Shown piece by piece: positions 22,700 through 34,639 of a DNA stretch of 64,000 nucleotides. The DNA lies in assembly GCF_964656455.1 (NCBI RefSeq), contig NC_135725.1:51033688-51097687 (forward strand), read 5' to 3'. Under the pieces are notes generated by a model. The model was not told the DNA's origin, searched no databases, and saw only the letters and a program-made list of their open reading frames with translations. Position 1 is the first letter of the stretch. Each line of letters begins with the position of its first letter. The DNA comes from Halichoerus grypus (lineage: Eukaryota; Chordata; Mammalia; Carnivora; Phocidae). The position numbers were made by a program, and so were the translations under genes.

Positions 22700-22990
22700 T
22701 TAAAGTAATACAAAAAGGAAGTTAGCCCTTAAAATTCCTTGCCCTCCCCCCCGCAAACTCCTAAGAGCTTTCTCCTTCTCGGCTCTAATGGACCTTTCTT
22801 ACCATCCCCCACCTGGTCCTGTGGCCTCCTCTCTTTTCTGGGCCAGCTTGGTTAGTTTTTATAACCTGCTCCCCACATGTCAACTCCCTTTGCCATGAAA
22901 ACACCCCTGGGCTTGAAGTTCTTTTTCTGCTCTAATTGCTTTGTGGGGAGTATTTGCCTTCATTTCTTTTATGGTTGTCCTTTTCTATAG
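22700..22990 (+). repeat. Unidentified LTR-like segment
   Basis: A C-rich, CT-rich stretch: ttgccctccccccc, cttctcggctctaatgg, catgtcaactccctttgcca, tgaaaacacccctgggcttg, gctctaattgctttgtgggg. It differs sharply in composition from the AT-rich flanks and reads like the R/U5 side of an LTR. I see no terminal repeats or target duplication, so the call is tentative. Confidence 0.3.
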
Positions 22991-23239
22991 AGAAAATAAG
23001 GTAAAGGAAACCGGGCAGAGGGAAAGGGGCACAGAGAACAATAAACTTTATACTCTTGTACATTCAGTAGGAAAATCCCTAGCGATGTGCGTATGACGTG
23101 GCCTGTGACTTGAAATGAGCATGACTCGAGTAAAATATTTTTAATTATCTTTGAAAAATAATAATAATAGCATTTTATCCTTTTGAGAAGGTTTACTTCT
23201 TATAGACAGAAATAAAAGAGCATGGATAAGGATGATATT

Positions 23240-23735
23240 TAACTCAAAGATGGACCTGGGAGTCATTATGCTAAGTGAAATAAGTCAGTAACAGAAGAAT
23301 AAGGACTGTATGATTCTACTAGATAAGGTAGCTAAAACAAGTAAACTTATGGAAGCAGAAAATAGAATGGTAGTTCCCAGGAGATTAGAGATGGGAAGTT
23401 GTTCAGTGGGTATAAAGTTACAGTTATACAAGATGAGTAACTTCTGGAGATCTGCTGTAAGACACAGGGCCCACAGTTAACAATATCATATATGCACTTC
23501 AAAATTTGTTAGAAGGTCTATCTCATGTTAGGTGCCATTACTACAAAAACAAAAACACACAAAAACAAAGGGACCGGAGGAAAATTTGGAGGTGACGGTA
23601 TGTTCATTACCTTGAATGTGGTAAGGATAACACTGGTATATGCCTACGACAAATCATCCAATGGTAAACATTAAATCTGTGCAGTCTGTGGTATATCTAT
23701 TATATCAATAAAGCAGAAAAAATAAAGTTAATAAC
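23240..23735 (+). mobile_element. L1 3'-end fragment
   Basis: cattatgctaagtgaaataa, ggactgtatgattctactag, gtagttcccaggagattag, ...gtgacggtatgttcattacc..., tatatcaataaagcagaaaa follow the 3' UTR order of old placental L1s (L1MA/L1MB type). No ORF2 part remains. Confidence 0.8.
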
Positions 23736-23984
23736 ATTCAAAAATAAATAAATATGTAAAAACCAGTTACACACATATAATTGCAACCACTACATTTGTG
23801 AAAACACAGGCTCTCAGGTCTGAGTGTGTGGGGTTATTTTTAGCTTGCTTCACTGACGGGCGCTGTATCCTTTCTAAAATGGGATCATAATAATTCTTAC
23901 TGCGCAGGGATGATATAAAGACCCAACGGGGAACCAACATTAATAACTATAATTAATTACTTTATAATGATGATTGTAATAATT

Positions 23985-24110
23985 TATTAACTATTTAAGC
24001 ATTACTACATGCCCAATGCCAAGCTAAAGTACTTTATATATGATATTTCATTTAATTCGTATAATTACCTGAGGTAGGAATAGTACATATTAACAACCTC
24101 TCTGAATACT
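23985..24110 (-). repeat. MIR fragment
   Basis: cattactacatgcccaatgc, aagtactttatatatgatat, ttcatttaattcgtataatt, acctgaggtaggaatagtac correspond in order to reverse-strand MIR. Confidence 0.65.
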
Positions 24111-25890
24111 TGACCTATAAAAAGGTCTCAGTAAAGAGTAGCTAAAATAATAATTATTACTTGAAATGTTATTGTTGTGGTTAGTCAATGTTATAATAAA
24201 GCTTATCCTTGTTGGAAGTATTTTTACCACAGGTAGAAATCATAGAGAAGGGATACAGATGTATTTTTAAGAACTGCAGTTAATATATATTGTTTTCATT
24301 CAGAGGGAAAGGCCAAGAGGATAAGGGATAGGATTGAGAAGGGGTGGGGGCGTGCAGTGCCAAATCTGCTGAGAGGACAAATGAAAAGGACTCGCACAAC
24401 TACTGATTTATAACAACAAATATTTAGCCAGAGATCAGGGATGGGAACTTTCTGGGTGACGTTCAGGCTCAGTTCTTCCATCTGCCCCAGCACAACCATT
24501 CCTGTGGGTCCTCACCCCCTCCCCCAAGATTTCTGAGGCTATCAGATCTGAGAGACTGCAGACCAGCTCCTCCAACTCACTCAGCACCAGCTAAAAAACC
24601 CTACAAAGACCGAATCAGATGCTTCTGTAGAGCCCACTGTTGAGTGAATTTGGGGACTCCTTGGCACTGTCCCTGAGTAAGGAAAAAAAAAATCTGTTTT
24701 TTGACACTTGAAATGGGGCAGCCTGTGGTCCAAAATTAGAAGAGGGTAGAAAAGAAAATGCATGTCTGGAGGGTACAAATTTTAGTGAGAGTAAGTTTCA
24801 GGTAAAATGTAATCAATCAAGTGTAAATGGATGATAGTAGTCATTTTCCTGTTTTGACAGAGGACTGAGGAGAGCAGGGGGAATCTTCGAGTAGCAGGTG
24901 ACCCAGGACAACAAAAGGGAGGAGGAACAGCCCCTTCTCGGAGCGACTGCATTCACCAGAGCGGAACCTATGTGCTTTCACACTACAGAGCCTCGCGGGG
25001 CTGTCTTGGCCCATGTCTGGAAAAGCAAGCAGAGCAGCCCTAAGAAAGCTTCTTGGTAGCTCTTTCGTTGTTTCATCTTAAGGTAGAATCACCTTCTCTT
25101 CTGAAGTATGAATTAAATTACAGGTGTACTCTGAATTTGGGCAGGTAAATATCTGTTTATTGTTGGATTCAGAGTTGGAGAATAACCAAAAGTTTATTAT
25201 CAACTACGCCTTGGTAATCCAGGAAGTTATAAACCTGCCAAGAAACAACTTTTTCCTCCACACCACAAACATTTGAGGAGAACGAAACAAGGACTGAGAA
25301 GGGGGAGGAGTCATAGGAGATAATTTGGGACACTTGGACACAGCACAAGATCTTAATTAAGGAAAGGAAGAAAGCTAAGAGTTACCCGTTGTTTTTTTTT
25401 TTAGTATCAGGAAGGAAAGAACCAAGTGTTCCCAGAGAATTTATCAAAGTTATGTGCAGGTGAAACACAGTCACACTGATACGGGGTTTCAAAGTAGTCT
25501 AATAGTCATTTGTAAGCTATTTCACATTCATGTGGTGTGGGGGATGTTTGCCATTGACCATGCACCTCTACTGTGTGGGGCCTTACCACTCAGAACATTT
25601 GCCAACAACCTTGACATTTTTATTGCACCATGATGACAGAGGAGTGTAAGAAGTCTCCAGAAAAGGTTATGGAATTGAGAATTAGATAACAAGAAGAATG
25701 AAAAGAGGCAACACTGATGAATTGTTGTGTCAGGTGAGGAGGAAGTATTTGTAATTGATCAGGGGCAGGAAAAGGAAGAAAATGGGAAGGCGTACTGGAC
25801 AGGGTTCCTGGGTTCTCACTGAAGAGCAAATGGTTTCTGAGGGTAATTTTTACCAATAACACAGCCACATGGAGGCTAAGAAGAAAAACT
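24111..25890. other. Unique intergenic DNA
   Basis: No gene or repeat family is recognised. The part at 24900-25020 is locally GC-rich (tctcggagcgactgcattca, cctcgcggggctgtcttgg) but too short for a CpG island, and no open frame or promoter element is associated with it. Confidence 0.4.
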
Positions 25891-25908
25891 CTCCTTCTAT
25901 GCTCTTTA

Positions 25909-26087
25909 TTTTTTTTTTTAAGATTTTATTTATTTAAGAGACCATGAGCGGAGGGGAGGGGCAGAGGGAGAAGGAAAAGCAGGGTCCTGGCTGAGCAGGG
26001 AGCCCTACACAGGGCTCAATCCCAGGACCCTGGGATCATTACCCAAGCTGAAGGCAGACACTAACTGACTGAGCCACCCAGGCACCC
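25909..26087 (-). mobile_element. CAN-SINE, diverged
   Basis: Minus copy: tttaagattttatttattta, gagggagaaggaaaagcagg, ctgagccacccaggcacccc. Target-site duplication with two mismatches: ctccttctatgctcttta at 25891-25908 and ctctttctatcctcttta at 26088-26105. Confidence 0.92.
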
Positions 26088-26105
26088 CTCTTTCTATCCT
26101 CTTTA

Positions 26106-29100
26106 AAGTCCATCTAAATGGGAGAAGAACTGAGCTGCGATCTACAATCATAAAGTCTGGGCAGAGAATGCGAGAAAGAGAAATAAGTCCTTCAAAGCAT
26201 TCCACAATGGCTTGTCTTTTGACCTCTCCCATTTTGGGCATGTAGCAACTAGCACAAACATCCAGGAAGACAGTGAGTGAGAGAAGTTGATGGTGGGAAA
26301 AGAACTGGCATTACTGACCAGAGGATACGCATGCAAATCCACTTGGGTTGATTTTAAAATCGACATCACTGTGCATATAACATTGTGGATTCAGATCCTT
26401 ACTGTACAATATGTATAAATACACGACATGCTGCATTTGTCTTTAGTTAGGAGAGCAAGTAAACAAGCAGGACACAGCTAGAGGCACACTCAAAGGCAAG
26501 CACACTTTCACTCGTCCCCCAATGAACCTGGTGCATCATTCCATTTATACATTACATTCCCTGAATGACCTCTGTGGATATCATAACATATCAGAACAAT
26601 ATTCACCATGAAAGGGCAGTGTCCAGACTTAGGAGAAGTGGCGGGGGGCATTTCCAAAGAAGAAGCCTGTGAAGTTAGTCAGCGCTCGCACATGAGGACC
26701 CAAGTCCTTCTGTAGTGGATGATGAATGGGCCACCGGTGAACTCAGCCTCCTTGCTGGGGATACATTTATGGGCAGGAGCAGAGGAGATGTCTTTTGCAT
26801 AATGAGTCCCCTGAGAAAGAGAAGTACGTAACTGCTGAACCTGCTACATAGGATGTATTGTTGGTAAGTCTGAAAACAAAAGGAAAACAATTTCCGCTGG
26901 GGCATGTAATGCTCCTTCACAGAGAAGAGACTCGGAACTCAGGCACAATTTAAACAGCATGGGCTACGGTGGCGGTTCCAGCATGTGGCTTGTCAAGTTA
27001 ATTTATGGCTGTGTATAATTGGGTGGTTGCTTTTCCTCCAGAAAGATGAAACAGCCAAGCCAAGCAAGATGGGTATCTCACCATTTCTAATATAGAGATA
27101 AAGATCTTATTTTTAGTGTGAAGCAAAAAAGAATGTGGGGATGGTGGGCAAAGATTAGGCTTTTGCAGTGTTGCGAAGTTTCAAAAAAAGCAAAAAGAAT
27201 GGGGAAATGGTTCAGAAAATCCGGAGCCTAATTACTCCAATTTTTAGGAGTTAACTCTCGAATTTCCCCCAAATGAGAGGTGTCGCTTCTGTTAAATTTT
27301 CTTAAGTTAGGTTGAGATATTTCCCACAACTACAAATCAAGAGTTTCTCATTTAAATCCCAGCCATGTGAAAGCTTTACTTTTATTATCCCTTTTAAAAT
27401 GTGCTTTGTTCCTGCACTATAATAAACTCTAAGTCCCAAATAATAGCCATGATTAATCAAAAACAGTTGGTTATACAATATTAGATTGATTTCAAATTAA
27501 GTCTTACTTCAGTGTCCATTGGAGAGGAGGAAATACCGGTTAAATAAAAATTGAATACAAATGAGAATCTGAGTTGTGATATTCAAAGGACCAGGTGGTT
27601 ACACCAAACTACCAGGCTGAGATTCTATAGTTTTAATAAAAATATTAAATATTATGCTACAATATTTTTCAGAAAAAGCTTCTGTTCATATGGCTCTAAA
27701 GGGAGCATCAGTGTCTCGGGCACTGCTGGGCAGACTATGACGTTGTTTAAGCCAGAGAGTCTCGTATAAATAAAAAAAATTAGTTCTCTGTGTTGGGGAA
27801 GCTGGGACTTTAGTGAGCCCAAAGGTCAGTTGCCTAAGAGAGCTTCAGATCTATCTAGGAAAGTCTGGTAGGTTTTAGATTAGGCTCTTTGTAAACTGGA
27901 AAACCCTTGCTCAGGCTGTGGGCATTTCAAAGACAATGATTCTGATGGTACCACTGGGATTTACTTAGTGCTGGGGGGTAACTCTCCTACAACCTGCTGC
28001 CTCTCAGGTCCTCTCGTCAGAACTCCCGACTCCATGGTCCCATCAAACTGGTGTCAGAGTAAAGTGGTCGTGATACGGGAGCTTGTTCTCAACGTCAGAG
28101 ATCTCAATGTTGTGGGGATTCCTTTATTTTAAGAATGTTTAAACAGAGACAAACAGATCAAATGGCTGCCCCGGGCTCATCTAGTGAGTTAAAGGTCATA
28201 ACCAAAATTAGAATCGAGGCTAATATTCGACTTCAAATGAAAACAAGGTTTTCCTAACAAAATTGCTTAGATGATCTCACATGAGGCAGAGGGAAAGTGA
28301 AGATTATGAGAAAATAAAGGTTTATGTTTGGAATACACTCTTCTGAATAAAGGAGTTACCTAAGCTCACATACTCATCAGTAGGTACTGCTTTATATCTT
28401 ATTAAAGTTGCTAATCTGTAATCCCCTAAAATAGATAAAGCAATTGAGCTAACAGGAAAGAGGTCCCACTTCTGACAAGTCAGTTTTAGGACCGAGGAGG
28501 TTTAATTCCACTTCTGCCCAGAAGAACCATTGTAAATGAAGCAGGCTAAGACTGTGTCTGGACTGGAAGCATTGAAATATCCTTGTTGCTCTTTCAGATA
28601 ATATTTTCAGAACTGACCAACCTCACTGGCTATTTTTTTTTTCTTTAATCATGTATTGCATAAAGGTGCTCAACAGCAGAAACACTATGATACAAGTAAT
28701 GTTGTGGTCCAAGGCTTGCCTAGCATATTTCCATCCCTAGCCATGGGGAAAATCCCATGGAAAATGCATACCCCATGATCACATCCTGCCTTCCAATTAA
28801 GAAGAGTAGCAAGAGATGTAGAACAAGTGCTACTTCTTCCTTTCTGTCCACAGGCAATGCCAGATATATACATGTATGTATGTATGTATGCATGTATATA
28901 TATTTTTTCTACATATTTCATTTATATACATATATTATTTTTACAAATATTTATATTTATAAATATTTGTATTTATTATTTAATATATATTTAAATAGCC
29001 TCTGCTTTAAGAACTTTGGATTAATGAACACTAAATTTGGTTTGGTGGGATAGGAAGAAAGGTGAGATAAGGTATTTTAAAGCTAGAGGAGTAAATAGGA

Positions 29101-29784
29101 GTCAATCACTTGAGCTGTGGAGTGGTATCTCGAAGAGGTTAAGGCACATTGTCTTGAGCTCAAGAGAGAAGAATCAATCATTGTGACTTCCTGTAGTCCC
29201 CTAGCATGCTAGGATTAGTGTGTAAGAGTTTCCTGACTTGAACCAGATCACATGGCAAAAGCAGCCAGACTCCCCAATTCCTCATGTGGCTTATCAAAAT
29301 CTAGAAACACCTTCTAGATCAGTGAGAACTCTACTAAATCTTATTTCTTATTACACAAGGATTCCTTATATTATTCCTCTAATCATTTGGGAGCCATCTA
29401 GACAGTGACAAATTCATTATGCAAGGATTAAAAAGAATTTTTTTCTTATCTAGAAGATGCCAAGCACACCCATTTTTCTTTTCCAGCATTTCCCTATCAC
29501 ACTGGTGAGAGCAGAATAGCAAGTATAACCTCCCCACTAGTATCACAGTATAAATCTCTAAAACTACTCCATGCAATAGTTTTATTTAAAAAAAAAAAAA
29601 CCTTAACTATATTGTCTAAGAGCTAAGGCATTCTAAATTCCTATGATTTAAATATGGTTTACAAATCTTAAGAAAATTAATTAATGGGCCAAGATAATTG
29701 CTTTGATTTCCTATAGACATTTAAATAAAACATCCTGTTTTGGGCTCACTATCTAGGGAAATCAGTTTTAAGGTCTAGCACTCA
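26106..29784. other. Mostly unique intergenic DNA
   Basis: No gene is supported. Contents: a MIR-like fragment at 28130-28240 (reverse strand: gctcatctagtgagttaaag, aaaattagaatcgaggcta), and a microsatellite with an AT-rich tract at 28863-29000. The remainder gives short random open frames only. Confidence 0.45.
28863..29000. repeat. (TATG)n microsatellite and AT-rich tract
   Basis: About four TATG units (28872-28889) lead into an almost pure A/T stretch. Inside it, 28942-28971 is an inverted repeat with 14-base arms (tacaaatatttata and its complement) around a 2-base spacer. Confidence 0.85.
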
Positions 29785-30380
29785 GGTATTCATTCATTTA
29801 TTCATTCTTTCCTCTATTCATTTAAAAAGTTACTGAACTTATATTCTGTAGCATGCCTTGTACTGGGTGTAGATATACATGGAAAACCATAATTCAATGA
29901 ATATAAAATTTGGGTTGCTGGGTTAAAAAGTCAAGGAGCTCCAAAGACAAGAAAATCAGTGATTAGAGAACAAACATTGTTAAACAGAGTTGCACAAGGA
30001 AGGAGTAAGAGATGGGGACAATCAGGAAATAACTCCACATAAATCAAACAATGAGAGCAAAAACAGAAGGTGAATGTCAAAATATGGTGGAAGATGAGGT
30101 TGGGAAATGCAGGGAAGGATCATATCATGCTGGATCTCTGACACACTAAGGAACTTGGGCTTAATCTTATAGATAATGATGAACCCTTGAGAAAGTATAT
30201 ATGAAGGAGAGAACTGTATTTTATATAACTAGCGTTGGGTTTTGGTAAAATTACTGTGGCCTCGGTGCAAGGGAGATTTGGAGACGGGTAGGAATGAAAG
30301 CTAAAGGTAGATTTAGGAAACATTTATAATCTACATGGGGAATAATGGGAGTTTAAATGAAGGTAGTTCAAATATTGTCT
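29785..30380 (-). repeat. L2 remnant
   Basis: Starts with attcattcatttattcattc, then a degraded version of the L2 3' end on the minus strand. Later parts (aggatcatatcatgctggat, aaggaacttgggcttaatct, gaacccttgagaaagtatat) parallel the reverse of the L2 ORF2 segment for the motif YKALHDLA and its neighbours. Very old and interrupted. Confidence 0.55.
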
Positions 30381-31079
30381 AAGAGTTAATGTAGTAGGAA
30401 AAAAAAAAAAAGAGTTAATCCAGTAGGGCAAATCTGGTGGACACTGCTGAGATAGAAACTATAGAAACTGACAATTAATTAAATCCAATGGGAGCAAAAA
30501 GGAGAGAAAAATCAGATGCCTGACGTTTTGAACATGAGTAATTAGCACAACTGAGTTACCATTCATGAAAACAAGGCAAGCCCTAAAAAATTTTCACAGT
30601 AGAGGAAACAGTGGTGATAGTCAGGCAGATGGTCATACAGGTTGGTTCAGATTAGAAAATAGGGAATTTTTTTTATCTTTTCAGGATGGTTTAAATTTTC
30701 ATAAAAACATTTCCCTTTCCCCAGGCAATAACGTCATTACCACTAATAAAGACAAAAAGTATGAAGGACTTTGAATTTCTACTTCCAAATTATTATACAC
30801 TTTCAAACCTATTGATTTACTTGTTTATGTTTTTAAAATACAAACTAGGGTTTTTGAAAGTTGACCGAGAGAGTTTCAGAGAATATCTTTTAACAGGTAG
30901 ATGAACATGCTATACCATTATATAGAAATATATACACAAAAAATCAACACTTTGTAAATTCTTATTCCTGTTATCTGTTTTTGTTAGCTATCTCTATTGA
31001 GAAGCATAGAATTTGGCATCAGATGTGGATTAACATGTTGGGTACAAACCATGTGACAGTATTTATCATTCATTCACTA

Positions 31080-31215
31080 CTCCCCTGTGGTATTAAAATA
31101 AAATAATATTTTATTTTTATTTTTATGACCTTCTCAAGGTCATAGGCCAGTAAATAGTAAAAAGAGTACACACATCCAGGTTGGCTTGACTCCAAAGACA
31201 AACTCCATAATGCTA
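31080..31215 (-). repeat. MIR-like fragment
   Basis: accttctcaaggtcataggc, cagtaaatagtaaaaagag, caggttggcttgactccaaa match the reverse of the tRNA-like half of MIR (GACCTTGGGCAAGT / CCAGACTGCCTGG). Confidence 0.55.
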
Positions 31216-31599
31216 GGAAATTAGGGATGTATCTTTGGTTCCACTACATATAGGATCTGTATATGTGGTAATGTCCTTTTCCTCCTTGAATTCCAGTTTT
31301 CTCATCTGCAAAATGACAGTTCATGCTCCACAGATCACTAATGAAGTTATCTGTGAAAAGTTCAGGAAGTACTATAAAATAACATCTAATATAGAAAATA
31401 CGTTACATATATACAGTAATATTTTAAAAAAATAAACTTCATTCCATCTTTGGGTAGTAATCCATGAAATACTAAGGGCCTGCCATTCCTATGGCCTTTT
31501 CAAAAAATGTGTCCAGAAGCAATTCCTTAATCAAAGCATGCTTGCTCCTTATCATGTAAGATCTCACTCTGGTGACTACGCTAGGATTAAGTAGGCAGA

Positions 31600-32142
31600 T
31601 GTCACTACCACAGAAAGGTAACATAAGCCACAAATGCCAACCATATATGTCATTTTAGAATTTCTAGTAGCCACATTTAAAAAACTAAAAATAAGTAAAA
31701 TTAATTTTAATAATATATTTTGTTTCAAAATATAATTTCAAAGTATGTTTTATATAATCAAATATATACTTTTATGTAGTCAATATAAGATTAATGAGAT
31801 ATTTTACAGTTTTTTCTAAGTCTTCAAAATCATGTGCATATTTTACACTCCTAGAACATCTCAATTCAGACTAGCCACATTTCCTTCTATTTTTTTTTTA
31901 AAAATTTTATTTATTTATTTGAGAGAGAGGGACAGAGATAGCAAGAGAGAGCATGAGTGGGGAGGAGAGGGAGAAGCATGCAGGGCTCGATCCCAGGACC
32001 CTGGGGTCATGACCTGAGCCAAAGGCAGATGCTTAACTGACTGAGCCACCCAGGCGCCCCTGGACTAGCCATATTTTAACTGCACAGTGGCTACATGTGG
32101 TTAGTGGCTGCCATATTGAATAGTACAGCTCTATAATAATAT
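31600..32142. mobile_element. hAT-like non-autonomous DNA transposon, split by a SINE
   Basis: cataagccacaaatgccaac, gaatttctagtagccacatt, aaaattaattttaataatat, aatgagatattttacagttt, catctcaattcagactagcc and, after the SINE, cagtggctacatgtggttag resemble a common Charlie-group (hAT) MER repeat I cannot name. The ends are too eroded to show its 8-bp target duplication. Confidence 0.5.
31883..32062 (-). mobile_element. CAN-SINE nested in the hAT-like element
   Basis: Minus copy with head ctgagccacccaggcgcccc intact; the central part is shortened (gagaagcatgcagggctcga). Target-site duplication gactagccacattt at 31869-31882 and gactagccatattt at 32063-32076, joining the two halves of the older repeat. 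Confidence 0.95.
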
Positions 32143-33430
32143 CGACAGTGGTCATCTACCAAGTATCCTGTCAAAAGAACTCTGCTCAGAAAGAATGTTC
32201 TGTACACATAAATAAGGCCATCTGGGTATCTCTTATGGCGTTTTCACAAGAAAGAAAGAGAAGGGCATAGAAAGGTTAATAAAGGCCAAGAGACACACAG
32301 GCAGAAGGTAGGGAGTCAAAATTATGAATAAGCAGAAGCCATCATGTAGACAGGCAAAGAGAAGCAATCAGTGGTAACTCCCATAGCACCAAATATAAAC
32401 CCCAGACTACTCAAAATGTCAATTGGCCAAAAAAGCTGCAATATAGTCTCAAATACCATTTCAGTTTTCCGTGAGGCCTGGCGATGTAGCTTATAAATGC
32501 TTCCTATCTGCCTTCATCACTGCGTTTCCTTTCAATAAACTTCCATCACCTTATGTGTACATTATGTCAAACTGAAGGCAACTTCATTTTGCCTTCTACT
32601 ATCCCTTTAAATTTATTTATAGAGTATTCTTTCTCTAGCCCTGAAAGAAAGAAAGAAAAAAGTACCAACAGCCCCCTGACTTCCTTGACTATTCTAAAAT
32701 AAAAGAAAGCTCTATGGCCTTTTTAGGTTATAAAAGTTAGCCACACTTCTCTAACTGAAATGTTCATTCTCAGGTAATAATCTAAACTCCGAATTTCTTC
32801 TTCTTGCTACAGGAAAGAAGCCTGCAGTCAGGAAAAATGGGTTTTACTGTCTACCAACCCCAACTATTTCATTCCCTTATTCTTCATCTTTCCAACCACA
32901 GGTTTGTTTTACTTTATATCTCTCGAGTAGAAGCAAAGTAGAGAGAGACAGATGGGAAGAAGGGCAGGACATTTTTACTGGATGGTTCATGAAACATTGG
33001 CATCCGTGAGGATTGCCAAGCATTTAAAATTGACTTGTCCTCCCTTATCATCTCTGTGGACTCCTCAGAGACACCCACCTGCCTCACCAAGTCCCATTGA
33101 GGGTCTTCCCTTGGCTGAGGGGTTCCCGTGGCATGGGTAAATATAGCTGGTTGTATCTGAGTCCTCAGGCAGATCTTTGACATCCCGTTACTTACTTCTA
33201 GCTTCTTTCCGCTGAGGTCTGTTCAACACACCATGATCACTGGTATTAATCAGAATTAACCATAAATATCTACCCTATTTTGTAAATGGATTTATTAATG
33301 GAACTAGACTATTGAAAAATCCCAAGACTGAAGGCTGGATGGGCATCATCAAGGTTTGTCTTTACTCTCTTAACCACATTCTTTTCCCATGGTTGACTAA
33401 CCTCTTCTAATTGCACAAACATACATGTTA
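32143..33430. other. Unique intergenic DNA
   Basis: No gene or repeat family recognised. A short GAAA run occurs at 32643-32660. Open frames are under 90 codons and carry no known motif. Confidence 0.4.
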
Positions 33431-33431
33431 A

Positions 33432-34108
33432 TATAAATCCATGTATTAGTCAGGGTTCTCCAGAGAAACAGATCCAGTAAAGATATATATAGGAATTGGT
33501 TTACCTCATAATGAAGGCTGAGAAGTCCCATGATCTGCCATCGGCAAGATACGGACCGAGGAGAACCAATAATGCAGTCTGAGTCCGAAGGTCCATGAAC
33601 CTGGGGAGCCACTGGTGTAATCTCATTTGGAGGGCCAGAGAGGTCGAGATGAGATGTCTCAACTCAGTTAGACAGGAATATAGAGGCAAATTCCTCCTTC
33701 CTCTGCCTTTTGTTCTATTCAGGCCCTTAATGGAAATAGGTGATGCCCGCCCACTTCGGGGAACCATCTGCTTTCCGGAGTTCAGCAATTCAAATGCTAA
33801 TCTCCTCCAGAAATATCCTCACAGGCACATCTAGAAATATATATATATTTTAAAGATTTTATTTATTTATTTGACAGAGAGAGACACAGTGAGAGAGGGA
33901 ACACAAGCAGGGGAGTGGGAGAAGGAGAAGCAGGCCTCTCACGGAGCAGGGAGCCCGATGCGGGGCTCGATCCCAGAACCCCGGGACCATGACCTGAGCC
34001 AAAGGCAGACACTCAACGACTGAGCCACCCAGGCGCCCCTAGAAATATTGTTTAATGTGGGCACCCAGTGGCCGGTCAAATTGACACATAAAATTAACCA
34101 TCACAACC
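33432..34108 (-). mobile_element. Solo LTR of an old ERVL/MaLR-like family, with nested SINE
   Basis: Plus-strand start tgtattagtcagggttctcc (33434 on), then ggctgagaagtcccatgatc, ...gggcacccagtggcc..., and end gacacataaaattaaccatc-aca. Antisense it opens TGTGATGGTTAATTTTATGT and closes ...AGAACCCTGACTAATACA, i.e. TG...CA ends as in an LTR. I recognise this abundant repeat but am unsure of its family name. The SINE at 33841-34038 interrupts it. No internal viral genes flank it. Confidence 0.6.
33841..34038 (-). mobile_element. CAN-SINE nested in LTR
   Basis: Well preserved minus copy: tttgacagagagagacacag, cccgatgcggggctcgatcc, ctgagccacccaggcgcccc. Exact 10-bp target-site duplication ctagaaatat at 33831-33840 and 34039-34048. 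Confidence 0.95.
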
Positions 34109-34639
34109 AGGTTATCACCTGAGCTTCTTTATCCATGCCATTTCTCTGTCCCATTATGTGTTGATTTTAAAAAATTAACTCTCAAAGGTAATTGATTTTT
34201 TTACACCTAGTTTCTAAGGAAAGCTTTAACGTATCATATATACATACTGAAACACTAAGCTTTAGCTCTGGCATATTTTAAGCAAATTCCATGACAATAT
34301 ATGCTTGTTGTTTTTCAGTACTTTGCTCTTTCTGTTCTGCATATTAAGAACCTGATGCTCGGAGACACCATTTTTAAAATGTTTTAATAAGCACATCATG
34401 AATATTTAAACTCATACTGAGAAGATTTGCTTATTATGTTCCTTCCTCCTTGAGTCTACCCTAAAATATGCCATACTTCAAACTCTGGCTCACGGCTCAC
34501 ATTGGATTGAATGGCCAATTCACTTCTACTTGAGCTATCACCTAGAAAACATGTAAATAAATACTGGGGCTTGAGCAAAAGGGAAGAATTGTTATTGTTT
34601 AATTTCAAACTATGAAAGTTAAAAAACAGAGTTTGCAGA

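Noticed and set aside
24900..25020. Possible CpG island or promoter
   Set aside because: Only about 100 bp with a handful of CpGs and no associated exon or core promoter motif.
33434..34108. Possible retroviral provirus
   Set aside because: Only a solo LTR-like segment is present; there are no recognisable gag, pol or env remains on either side.
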